Source: CAVZZG01 sp963779685 (GTDB taxonomy: Bacteria; Actinomycetota; Thermoleophilia; Gaiellales; F1-60-MAGs149). From it: a DNA stretch of 64,000 nt. Location of the stretch: assembly GCA_963779685.1 (NCBI GenBank), contig CAVZZG010000003.1, positions 682,001-746,000 on the forward strand, written 5' to 3'. The translations under genes and the position numbers were made by a program. This document shows, in pieces, positions 56,229 to 64,000 of the stretch (its first letter is position 1; every line of letters begins with the position of its first letter). The notes beneath the pieces are model-generated. The model was not told the origin of the DNA and searched no databases. It worked only from the letters and a program-made list of their open reading frames with translations.

Positions 56229-57989
56229 CTAGAACGCCTCGGCGTCGAGCGCCATCAGCGAGCGCTTGCCGGCGGTGATCTGGCGCGCCAGCGCGGCCGT
56301 CTCCGGCAGCACCCGCTGCATGTAGAACCGCCCCAGCGCCAGCTTGCGCTCGCGCTGCGCCTCCGGCACCGCCGGGTCGAGCGCCGCCTCCGCCATCCGC
56401 GCCCAGAGGTAGCCGAACATCACGAGCTGGAACAGCCGCAGCGTCTCGGTGGCCGCCGCACCCGCCTCCTCGCGGTCGGCGAGCATGCGCTCCCCGAGCC
56501 ACAGAACCGTGCGCTGCAACCGGCCCAGAGCCTCGCCCAGCGGCTTGACGAAGTCGGCCAGCTCGGGATCGTCCGCCCGCGTCGCGACGAAGTCGGCGGC
56601 CGGGTGGAAGAAGCGGCGCATCAGACGGCCGGCGCCCTCCGGGAGCTTGCGGCCGACCAGATCGAGCGCCTGGATGCCGTTCGTGCCCTCGTAGATCTGC
56701 GTGATGCGGGCATCGCGGACGTACTGCTCGACGCCGGTCTCGGTGATGTAGCCGCTGCCGCCGAACACGCCCAGCGCCGCCGTTGCGCTGTCGAAGCCGA
56801 GGTCGGTCAGCCCGGCCTTGATGATCGGCGTCAGCAGGGCGACCAGGTCGCCCGCCTCACGGCGCCGCTGGGGATCCGGGTGGTTGTGCTCGATATCGAT
56901 CTCGGTGGCGGCCCACAGCGCGAGCGCGCGGCCGGCCTCGACCTGCGAGCGGATCCGCAGCAGCGTGCGCCGGATGTCCGGATGCACGATGATCGGGTCG
57001 GCCTCCAGGTCGGGCCGCGCCGGCCCGCCCAGGGCCCGTCCCTGCAGGCGCTCGCGGGCGTAGGCCGCCGCCTGCTGGTAGGCGGCCTCGGCGAGCGCGA
57101 GCCCCTGCACGCCGACGCCGAGCCGCGCGCCGTTCATCATCGTGAACATGTACTTCATGCCCTGGTGGGGCTCGCCGACGAGCTCGCCGACGGCGTCCTC
57201 GAAGCTCAGCACGCAGGTGGCCGACCCGCGGATGCCCATCTTGTGCTCGATCGACAGGCACTCGACGCCGTTGCGGGCGCCGCCCGGCAGCACCTTGGGC
57301 ACGATGAACATCGAGATGCCCCGCGTGCCCGGCGGCGCGTCGGGCAGCTTCGCCAGCACGAGATGCACGATGTTCTCCGTGAGGTCGTGCTCGCCGGCCG
57401 TGATGAAGATCTTCTGGCCCGTGATCCGGTAGCCGTCGCCGTCGGGGACGGCACGCGTGCGGATCAGGCCGAGGTCGGTGCCCGCATGCGCCTCGGTGAG
57501 GCACATGGTGCCCGACCACCCGCCGCTCGCGAACTGCGGCACGTAGCGGCGGCGCTGGTCCTCGGAGCCGTGCAGCAGCAGCGCGGAGGCGGCGCCGTGC
57601 GACAGCGTCATGTACATGCTCAGGCTGATGTTCGTGGCGTTCAGCAGCTCGTCGAGCACCACCTCGACGGTGTGCGGCAACCCCGCGCCGCCGTACTCGA
57701 CGGGCAGCGAGACGCCCTGCCAGCCGGCGTGGCACCACTGCCGGTAGGCCTCCTTGAAACCCGCCGGCGTGATCACCTGGCCGCCATCGAACCGGCACCC
57801 TTCCGCATCGCCCGAGCGGTTCAGCGGATGGAGCACCCCTTCGCAGAACGACGCCGCCTCGTCCAGGACGGTCAGCACCGTCTCCAGGTCGGCGTCCTCG
57901 TGGCCGGGCAGCGACGCCACCCGCTCGTCGTAGTGCAGGACCTGCTCGAGCACGAACCGGACGTCTTCCAGGGGCGCGGTGTACGGCAT
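56229..57989 (-). CDS. fadE: Acyl-CoA dehydrogenase (FadE-like, with C-terminal extension)
   Basis: 586 residues, longer than the 380-residue type, with an extra N-terminal helix and a C-terminal domain as in mycobacterial FadE5 and related long enzymes. Motifs: CLTEAHAGTD, GQKIFITAGEHD and catalytic Glu in IYEGTNGIQALDL. It likely acts on medium or long chain acyl-CoA. It overlaps the fadN-like gene by one base in a fadA-fadN-fadE order. Confidence 0.9.
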   Translation of the reverse strand: MPYTAPLEDVRFVLEQVLHYDERVASLPGHEDADLETVLTVLDEAASFCEGVLHPLNRSGDAEGCRFDGGQVITPAGFKEAYRQWCHAGWQGVSLPVEYGGAGLPHTVEVVLDELLNATNISLSMYMTLSHGAASALLLHGSEDQRRRYVPQFASGGWSGTMCLTEAHAGTDLGLIRTRAVPDGDGYRITGQKIFITAGEHDLTENIVHLVLAKLPDAPPGTRGISMFIVPKVLPGGARNGVECLSIEHKMGIRGSATCVLSFEDAVGELVGEPHQGMKYMFTMMNGARLGVGVQGLALAEAAYQQAAAYARERLQGRALGGPARPDLEADPIIVHPDIRRTLLRIRSQVEAGRALALWAATEIDIEHNHPDPQRRREAGDLVALLTPIIKAGLTDLGFDSATAALGVFGGSGYITETGVEQYVRDARITQIYEGTNGIQALDLVGRKLPEGAGRLMRRFFHPAADFVATRADDPELADFVKPLGEALGRLQRTVLWLGERMLADREEAGAAATETLRLFQLVMFGYLWARMAEAALDPAVPEAQRERKLALGRFYMQRVLPETAALARQITAGKRSLMALDAEAF

Positions 57990-60209
57990 CAGTTCCTCAG
58001 CGGCTTTCCGTTCATGAGCATGTGCTCCATCCGGTCGAGCGTGCCCTCGGTACGCGCGAGGGCGACGATCGCCTCCCGCTCGAGGTCCAGCACGGCCTGT
58101 TCGGACACCGGGCTGGTCGGGTCGGCCTCGCCGCCCGACAGCACGCGGGCGAGGTGCCCCGTGACGACCACGTCATGGGGCGAGGCCTGCCCCGTCAGCG
58201 CCAGGCCGTGGACGGCCAGGCGCAGCGCTGCAGCACCGGCCGGCCCCGGAAGCACGAGCTGCTGGGGGGCCGGCGGCGCGTAGCCGTCGACGAGCTCCAG
58301 GGCGCGCCTGCGCGCATCGCCGAGCAGCCGGTCGCGGTTCATGGTGATGGCGTCCGTCGGGCGCAGGAACCCGAGCTCGCGGGCCTCGGCCGCCGATCGC
58401 GACACGCGCGCCAGGCCGATCGTCTCGAACGCCTCCTGGACCGGCGGCATCGGGCCGCCGGCCGTGCGGGCCGCCGTCTTCCGCAGCAGGAGCTCCTTGC
58501 ATCCTCCCCACCCCGGCACGATGCCGACGCCGACCTCCACCAGCCCCATGTACGTCTCGGCGTGCGCCTGCACGGCATCGCAGTGCAGGAGGATCTCGCA
58601 GCCACCGCCGAGGCACATGCCGTGGGACGCCCCGACCACGGGGAAGGGGGCGTACTTGAGCCCGCTGAGCGCGCCCTGGCCGCCGCGGATGCCGAGATCG
58701 AGCTGCTCCCACATGGCCGTGTTCGCCATCAGGAGCACGCCGGCGAGGTTCGCACCGACCGAGAAGTTCTCGCCCTCGTTGTGGATCACCAGCGCCCGGT
58801 ACCGATCGCCGACCACCGAGAACGTGCCGACCACCAGCTCCATGACGCCCTGATCGAGCGCGTTCATGCGGGTCGTGAACTCGAGGCAGAGAACGCCGTC
58901 GCCCGTGTCCCAGAGGGCGGCGCTGCGATTCCGCTGCACCGGCTCCGAGCGCTGCTTGACGTCGCGCAGCAGCTCGACGCCCGGCTGTCGGCGCGGCCGG
59001 CGCCGTTCGCCGAAGCCCCCGGTCGTCACCGCCTCCTCGAGCAGCGCCGGCACGTCCAGCCCCTCGGCCTGCAGGCCGGCCACGACGTACCCGGCGCCCA
59101 GCTCGTCGATCATCGCGAACGGCCCGCGCGCCCAGGCGTAGCCCGTCTCCATGGCGGTGTCGACGGTGGCCGGCGAATCGGCGACCTCCGGCGCGACGCT
59201 CGCGGCGTAGGCGAGCGTTCGCAGCACGACCGCGCGGGCGTAGGCGCCGTGCTCGCCCGGTGCATCGAGCAGCGCGCGAAGGCCGCCACGTGCTGCGTCC
59301 AGCGCCGCCGAGCGCGCCTTCCGGGACGGGCGGTACTCGCCGGTCGCGAGATCGAGCGCCAGCTTCGTCCGGGCCCCGTTCGACCGGTCGAGCCGGTAGA
59401 AGCCGCCGTCGCCCTTGCGGCCGATCCGGCCCTCGCCGACCATCCGCTCGATGAAGGCCGTCGGCCGCGCGACGTGCAGCAGCGGATCGGCTGCCGGCAG
59501 CCGTGACGCGAACGACCGCTGGACGAGCAGCATCAGATCGATGCCGACGACGTCCAGCAGTCCGAAGGCGCCGGTCTTCGGACACGCGAACGCCCGCGCG
59601 ATCAGCGCGTCCGCGGCCTCCACGTCGAGCGACCGGGCGAACGCCTCGCTGACCGCGTAGTCGATCCACGCGCCGCCGAGCCGGTTGGCGATGAACCCGG
59701 GCGTATCGCGGCACCGCACGACCGTCTTGCCGAGCCGTTCGTCGGCGAAGGACCTCGATGCCGGCGAGCCGGTCATCGGCCGCCACGACCTCGAGCAGGC
59801 GCAGGTAGCGGGGCGGGTTGAAGAAGTGCGTGATGCCGTCGCACGCGAGCTCGGCGAGCGGGATGGTGGACGTGTTGGAGGTGACGAGCGCGCCCGGACG
59901 AAGCACGCTCCGCAGTCCCCCGTAGACCTCGTTCTTGACCGCGGCGTCCTCGAGGACCGCCTCGACGACCCAGTCGGCGGCGCCGATCAGGGCGAGATCG
60001 TCCGGCAAATCGCCCGGCGTGACCAGTCCGACCGCCGCGCGGCTCATGAACGGGGCCGGCTCCGCGGTCTTCATCCGCTCGATGGCGCGCGCCGCACCGC
60101 CGGGGACGACGTCCAGCAGCGCCACCGGAACGCCGCTGTTTGCGATCTGGGCGGCGATCCCGGCGCCCATCACCCCGGCGCCGATCACGGCTGCGCCCGC
60201 GACCGTCAT
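57989..60209 (-). CDS. fadN: FadN-like 3-hydroxyacyl-CoA dehydrogenase/enoyl-CoA hydratase (one frameshift)
   Basis: Corrected length is about 739 residues. The NAD domain (VIGAGVMGAGIAAQ, ITHFFNPPRYLRLLEVV) comes first and the hydratase domain last (HGMCLGGGCEILL and GLVEVGVGIVPGWGG with the two catalytic Glu). This order is that of Bacillus FadN rather than E. coli FadB. The frame breaks at 59750-59751; dropping one base gives AGIEVFADERLGKTVV. It catalyses the middle two steps of beta-oxidation. ATGA overlap with the thiolase fixes the start. Confidence 0.88.
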
Positions 60210-61333
60210 CCGGCCGCCTCCAGCACCGTCGCGATCCCCTGTCCGCCGCCGATGCACTGGGTGGCCACGGCGTAGCGGCCGCCCTCGCGTCGCAGCAGGG
60301 CAGCGGCCTTGCCCGTGATCCGCGCCCCGGTGGCGCCGAGCGGGTGGCCGAGCGCGATCGCGCCGCCGTCGAGGTTGACCCGCGCCGGATCGATACCGAG
60401 CTCCGAGATCACGGCCAGCGCCTGACTCGCGAAGGCCTCGTTCAGCTCCATCAGGTCGATCTCGTCGATGCCGATGCCGGCCCGTGCGATGGCCTTCCTG
60501 ACCGCCTGCACCGGCCCCATGCCCATGATCTCCGGATCGCAGCCGGAGACCGCGAAGGAGCGCACCACGGCCAGCGACTCGAGGCCGTTGCGGGCCGCGT
60601 ACTCCTCGCTCGCCACCAGCACCCCCGCGGCCCCATCCGTGAGCGGCGAGGACGTGCCGGCGGTGACGCTGCCGTCGGCGCGGAACGCGGGTGCCAGGGC
60701 GGCGAGTCCCTCGGCCGTCGTGTCGGCCCGGATGCAGCCGTCCTCCTCGACGCCGCCGATCGGCACGATCTCGTCGCGCAGGCGGCCGGCGCTGCGCGCC
60801 TCGGCGGCCTTCCGCTGGCTGGTGACCGCGAACGCCTCCTGGGCCTCGCGCCCGATACCGAACCGGTCGGCGACGTTCTCGGCCGTCTCGCCCATCGCGA
60901 TGTAGATCTGCGGGTAGGACTCGACCAGCTCCGGGTTCGGGAGGAAGTTGAACCCGACCATCGGCACCCGCGACATGGACTCGACCCCGGCCGCGACGTA
61001 CGCCTCCCCCGCCCCCATCGCGATCGACCCGGCGGCGGTGTGGACGGCCTGCATCGAGGAGCCGCAGAAGCGGTTCACCGTCTGACCGGCGACCGACCGG
61101 GGCAGGCCGGCCAGCACGCCCACGATCCGACCGAGGTTCATGCCCTGCTCGCCCTCCGGGAAGGCGCAGCCGAGCCCCACGTCCTCGATCGACGCCGGGT
61201 CGACCCCGGCCCGCTCGACGACGGCGCGCACGACCGCGCCCGCCAGGTCGTCCGGCCGGACGCGGGCGAGGTCGCCCTTACGCGCGAAGTGGAACGGCGA
61301 GCGGGCGTAAGCGGCGATGACGACGCGTGGCAT
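60206..61333 (-). CDS. fadA: Acetyl-CoA acyltransferase (thiolase)
   Basis: 375 residues. Acyl-Cys90 ([10 protein letters not shown]), [21 protein letters not shown] and CIGGGQG are the conserved thiolase motifs. It is the first gene of a fadA-fadN-fadE operon and performs the last step of beta-oxidation. An operator-like palindrome lies upstream. Confidence 0.93.
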   Translation of the reverse strand: MPRVVIAAYARSPFHFARKGDLARVRPDDLAGAVVRAVVERAGVDPASIEDVGLGCAFPEGEQGMNLGRIVGVLAGLPRSVAGQTVNRFCGSSMQAVHTAAGSIAMGAGEAYVAAGVESMSRVPMVGFNFLPNPELVESYPQIYIAMGETAENVADRFGIGREAQEAFAVTSQRKAAEARSAGRLRDEIVPIGGVEEDGCIRADTTAEGLAALAPAFRADGSVTAGTSSPLTDGAAGVLVASEEYAARNGLESLAVVRSFAVSGCDPEIMGMGPVQAVRKAIARAGIGIDEIDLMELNEAFASQALAVISELGIDPARVNLDGGAIALGHPLGATGARITGKAAALLRREGGRYAVATQCIGGGQGIATVLEAAG

Positions 61334-61347
61334 GGGCCTTGCCTCCG

Positions 61348-61400
61348 GTGCGATCAGGTAGTGGATCGCACGATAGCGCAGCCGTTGATCGACATGTCAA
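61348..61400 (-). promoter_or_regulatory. Promoter and palindromic operator of the fadA-fadN-fadE operon
   Basis: A perfect GTGCGATC (61348-61355) and GATCGCAC (61364-61371) repeat is separated by 8 bases. On the minus strand a consensus TTGACA (61395-61400) and TATCGT (61370-61375) stand 19 bases apart, so the palindrome overlaps the minus-10 and the start site. This fits repression by a fatty-acid-responsive regulator, e.g. of the TetR family; no such gene is in the window. Confidence 0.55.
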
Positions 61401-62500
61401 TCAGGGACCCGGACGCTGCGGTAGCCCACCTCGCACGGCGGCCCGTCGGCCACGTGGAGCACGCCGGCGGTGAGGTCGGCCACCAGCGAGGCGACCGTCG
61501 CCCCCTGCTCGTGGAACGGCAGCGACGCATCGACGTGACCGCAGATCGACCGGGGATGGCTGGCGTGGTCGGCCAGCAGACCCTGGAAGGTGACGGGATC
61601 GAGGCGTCCCTGCTGGGCGGCGGCGAGGCGCCCGAGCCGGTCGAGCCGGAACGGGCTCGACGGCATCACGACCCGTGAGATCTCGGCGCCCGGCAGGTCG
61701 CGGCACGCGAAGTGGTTCGTGTGCAGCAGCAGGCCGGATGCATCAGGGAAGAGCAGCCGCAGCTCGCGGAACCCGCCGGGCGCGGCTTCGACGTTCACGG
61801 CGACGCCGTCGCGATGCGCCAGCAGGTAGTTGGCCGACGACGATCGCTGCGGTGCCTGCAGCACTGCGAGGGCCGCGGGCAGGTGCCGGCAGCCGAACAG
61901 GGCGCGGAGCATGACGTGGTAGGGCACGGCCGGCGCGCCGCGATCGAGCTCGGAGCACAGCGCGTTGGTCATGATCGCGAGCCCGTGGGCGTTGACGCCG
62001 GCCTTTGCGAGCAGGCCGGCCTCGACCACGGTGACGAAGGCCGGTCCGTCGTCGGGATGCGCCTCCAGCACGACCAGGGTCTCGAAGGCATGGGGCAGCC
62101 AGTCCCAGTTCTGCCCGGCGAGCGTGGCACCGTCTGCGGTGGCCGGTGCCAGGGCGGCGAACGCGCTGCATTCCGACGGCGCCCCGGCCAGGGCCCGCCG
62201 CGCCGCGGCCGCGTAGATCACCTCGGTGCGCACGTTGATCGCGAGCACGTCGCCGAACGGGACCGCCGCGCCCTCGGCGATCCCCGTCATCTCCTCCAGC
62301 GCCGAGGGCAGGAAGGCCCGGATCGCCGGTACGTACTCGGAGGCGTGCTCGCGCGCGGCGGCCCGGTCGAGGGCGGCCACCGCCTGGAACACCTCGCCGT
62401 AGGCCTCGACCGACCTCCGTACGCGGTCGCGCGCCTGCTCGCCGTACTGGCGCCCGCGGTCGCGGGCCGCGCCCTCGACGCGCACGGTCGGATAGGTCAT
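61397..62500 (-). CDS. C45-type acyltransferase/peptidase (isopenicillin acyltransferase-like)
   Basis: 367 residues of the Ntn-hydrolase acyl-coenzyme A:6-APA acyltransferase family. The candidate nucleophile is Cys111 (GAPSECSAFAAL), revealed by autoproteolysis, followed by GQNWDW. The substrate is unknown. It overlaps the BKACE gene (ATGA), so an amide or amino-acid catabolic role is possible. Confidence 0.82.
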   Translation of the reverse strand: MTYPTVRVEGAARDRGRQYGEQARDRVRRSVEAYGEVFQAVAALDRAAAREHASEYVPAIRAFLPSALEEMTGIAEGAAVPFGDVLAINVRTEVIYAAAARRALAGAPSECSAFAALAPATADGATLAGQNWDWLPHAFETLVVLEAHPDDGPAFVTVVEAGLLAKAGVNAHGLAIMTNALCSELDRGAPAVPYHVMLRALFGCRHLPAALAVLQAPQRSSSANYLLAHRDGVAVNVEAAPGGFRELRLLFPDASGLLLHTNHFACRDLPGAEISRVVMPSSPFRLDRLGRLAAAQQGRLDPVTFQGLLADHASHPRSICGHVDASLPFHEQGATVASLVADLTAGVLHVADGPPCEVGYRSVRVPD

Positions 62501-63426
62501 GCCGGAATTGCCGTCGCGTCAGCACCCTTCAGGTTCAGCATGGCCCGCGCCTCGTCCGCCGTTGCGACCTCCAGCGACAGCTCGCGGAGGATGCGGACGA
62601 TCTTCGCCACCTGCTCGCCGTTGGAGGTCGCGAGCCGTCCCCGTTCGAGGTAGACCGAGTCCTCGAGCCCCACCCGGACGTTGCCGCCCATCAGCGCGCC
62701 CATCGTCACCAGCCGCGTCTGGTGACGCCCGGCCCCGAGCACCGACCACACGTAGGCGTCGCCGAACAGGCGATCGGCCGTGCGGTGCATGTGGAGCAGG
62801 TCCTCGGCGTCGGCGCCGACGCCGCCCAGGATGCCGAAGATCGTCTGGACGAAGAGCGGCTGCTCGACCACGCCGCGATCCAGCATGTGGGCGAGGTTGT
62901 AGAGGTGCCCGACGTCGTAGCACTCGAACTCGAACCGCGTCCCGTTCGCGCCGAGGGTACGGACGATGCGCTCGATGTCGGCGAACGTGTTGCGGAAGAT
63001 GAAGTCGCGCGAGCCCTCGAGGTACGGTCGCTCCCAGTCGAACCGGAACTCGCCGATCGCGCCGATCATCGGGTACAGCCCGAAGTTCATCGAGCCCATG
63101 TTGAGCGAGCAGAGCTCCGGCTTGAACCGCTGCGCAGCTGCGGTGCGCTCGTCGACGCTCATGTTCTGGCCGCCGCCGGTGGTGATGTTGATGACCGCGT
63201 CGCACGAGGCGCGGATCCTCGGCAGGAACTGGGCGAACACGTCGGGATCGGGCGTCGGGCACCCGTCGGCGGGCCGGCGGGCGTGCAGGTGGACGATCGC
63301 CGCGCCGGCCTCCGCCGCCCCGATGGCCTGATCGGCGATCTGCTCCGGTGTCAGCGGCAGATGCGGGGACAGCGACGGCGGGTGCACCGACCCCGTCACC
63401 GCGCAGCTCACGATCACCTTGGCCAT
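62497..63426 (-). CDS. Beta-keto acid cleavage enzyme (BKACE family)
   Basis: 309 residues with the zinc-binding HLH (His46/His48 in AAIVHLHAR) and the TTGGGQNM and GGNVRVGLED motifs of the family. Members use acetyl-CoA to cleave a beta-keto acid, e.g. 3-keto-5-aminohexanoate. The substrate is not predictable. A GGGAG site precedes the ATG. Confidence 0.88.
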   Translation of the reverse strand: MAKVIVSCAVTGSVHPPSLSPHLPLTPEQIADQAIGAAEAGAAIVHLHARRPADGCPTPDPDVFAQFLPRIRASCDAVINITTGGGQNMSVDERTAAAQRFKPELCSLNMGSMNFGLYPMIGAIGEFRFDWERPYLEGSRDFIFRNTFADIERIVRTLGANGTRFEFECYDVGHLYNLAHMLDRGVVEQPLFVQTIFGILGGVGADAEDLLHMHRTADRLFGDAYVWSVLGAGRHQTRLVTMGALMGGNVRVGLEDSVYLERGRLATSNGEQVAKIVRILRELSLEVATADEARAMLNLKGADATAIPA

Positions 63427-63461
63427 ACCTGTCGCTCCCTTCGTGTCGTGCTATCTGGTCG

Positions 63462-64000
63462 TCACCAGCCGGCGTCGTGCAGCGCCTTCCAGTGGCCGCT
63501 GCGCGTCGTGGACAGGTCGTACAGGCTGATGCCGGCCGCGCGGTCGGTCTTCATCTGACGTCCGAACGCCAGGGCTGCCGCCCGCGACGTGCCCGACGCC
63601 AGGCCGCCGACGACGTGGATCGGCAGCGGCACGTTGGGCGCGGCGTTGCGGATCATCTGCACGCAGTCGTGCGCGTAGGCAGCGGTCGCCGCCGAGTTCA
63701 GCTTCCGGTACGTGAAATAGCACATCGGCAGCCAGGCGTCGGACAGCGCCGAGAGCTCCGCGTACGGGAACTTCGGCCAGTAGGTCGGGCGCAGGGCCAT
63801 GCCGGGCGGCGCCGGGATGATCGACGCGATCGGCAGGTTCGGCGCCACGGCCCGGCGGACGCCGCGGAAGAGCTTGAGCAGGCGCTTCGTCCGCACCGAG
63901 ACCCGCGCCACGGCGGTCGACTCGATGTCGATCGCGAGCCCGTCGACGCCGCCGGGTCCGGCGAACGTCGTCGCCGCCACGAGACGGTTCTGATCGAGCG
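63462..64000 (-). CDS. Hypothetical protein, 5-prime partial at window end
   Basis: The C-terminal about 178 residues are present and the frame stays open to the right edge. An alternation of hydrophobic strands and helices (GLAIDIEST, LPIASIIPAPPGM, DAWLPMCYFTYRKL, LPIHVVGGL) resembles a TIM-barrel glycosidase-like protein. No catalytic residues can be assigned with certainty. Confidence 0.5.
   Translation of the reverse strand, partial: LDQNRLVAATTFAGPGGVDGLAIDIESTAVARVSVRTKRLLKLFRGVRRAVAPNLPIASIIPAPPGMALRPTYWPKFPYAELSALSDAWLPMCYFTYRKLNSAATAAYAHDCVQMIRNAAPNVPLPIHVVGGLASGTSRAAALAFGRQMKTDRAAGISLYDLSTTRSGHWKALHDAGW

Noticed and set aside
1..64000. tRNA, rRNA or insertion sequence genes
   Set aside because: No cloverleaf-like, rRNA or transposase sequences were recognised in the window.

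Overview
The window is a GC-rich (roughly 70 percent), densely packed chromosomal segment. It looks like a flagellated high-GC actinobacterium, possibly a deep lineage such as Thermoleophilia. The pointers are the RsiG, GarA-like, FtsR-like MerR and PgsA neighbourhood, the frequent GTG starts, many leaderless-looking genes and FliW/CsrA next to an actinobacterial flagellar cluster. The lineage is an inference; there is no rRNA or tRNA to test it. Nine genes-internal frameshift sites in otherwise intact genes are all single-base gains, eight of them in short homopolymers, which points to sequencing or assembly errors. Those genes are described as corrected. Region 1 (1-9.6 kb, plus strand): a partial beta-helix surface protein followed by three overlapping or closely spaced secreted cupredoxin/multicopper-oxidase-like proteins with inserted repeat domains, a strong hairpin terminator and a small membrane-anchored protein. 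Region 2 (9.6-43.6 kb, minus strand): the flagellar locus. Read in transcription order it runs flgF, flgG, flgJ-like, flgN, flgK, flgL, fliW, csrA; then a CheA-CheC fusion, fliM, fliY, cheY and two sugar aminotransferases (one fused to an acetyltransferase); then a deoxysugar and glycosyltransferase island (RfbH-like dehydrase, RfbG, split transketolase, RfbF, and six glycosyltransferases including a GT10 enzyme); then flaG, a second short fliD, fliS, a FliT-like gene and fliD. The island most likely makes and attaches an unusual, perhaps branched, CDP-derived glycan to flagellin. The flagellin gene itself is not in the window. Region 3 (43.7-50.9 kb): two diguanylate cyclases with inhibitory-site motifs, a zinc-ribbon protein, an MFS exporter, PgsA, a twin-motif RsiG anti-sigma homologue, a GarA-like FHA protein, a MerR regulator, Apt and a GNAT enzyme. 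Sigma28/WhiG-type promoters (GCCGATAN minus-10 with TCAA/TAAA-like minus-35) precede the flagellar transcription units. Together with RsiG and the cyclases they suggest a c-di-GMP to RsiG to sigma28 circuit controlling motility, with FliW/CsrA as a second post-transcriptional layer. Region 4 (50.9-64 kb): acyl-CoA metabolism. It holds an isobutyryl-CoA-mutase-type large subunit with an acyl-CoA dehydrogenase, a 383-bp intergenic stretch with two copies of a palindromic element, an SDR and an FAD-linked oxidase sharing a symmetrical promoter, a fadA-fadN-fadE-like beta-oxidation operon with a palindromic operator, a C45-type acyltransferase, a beta-keto acid cleavage enzyme, and a partial gene running off the end.
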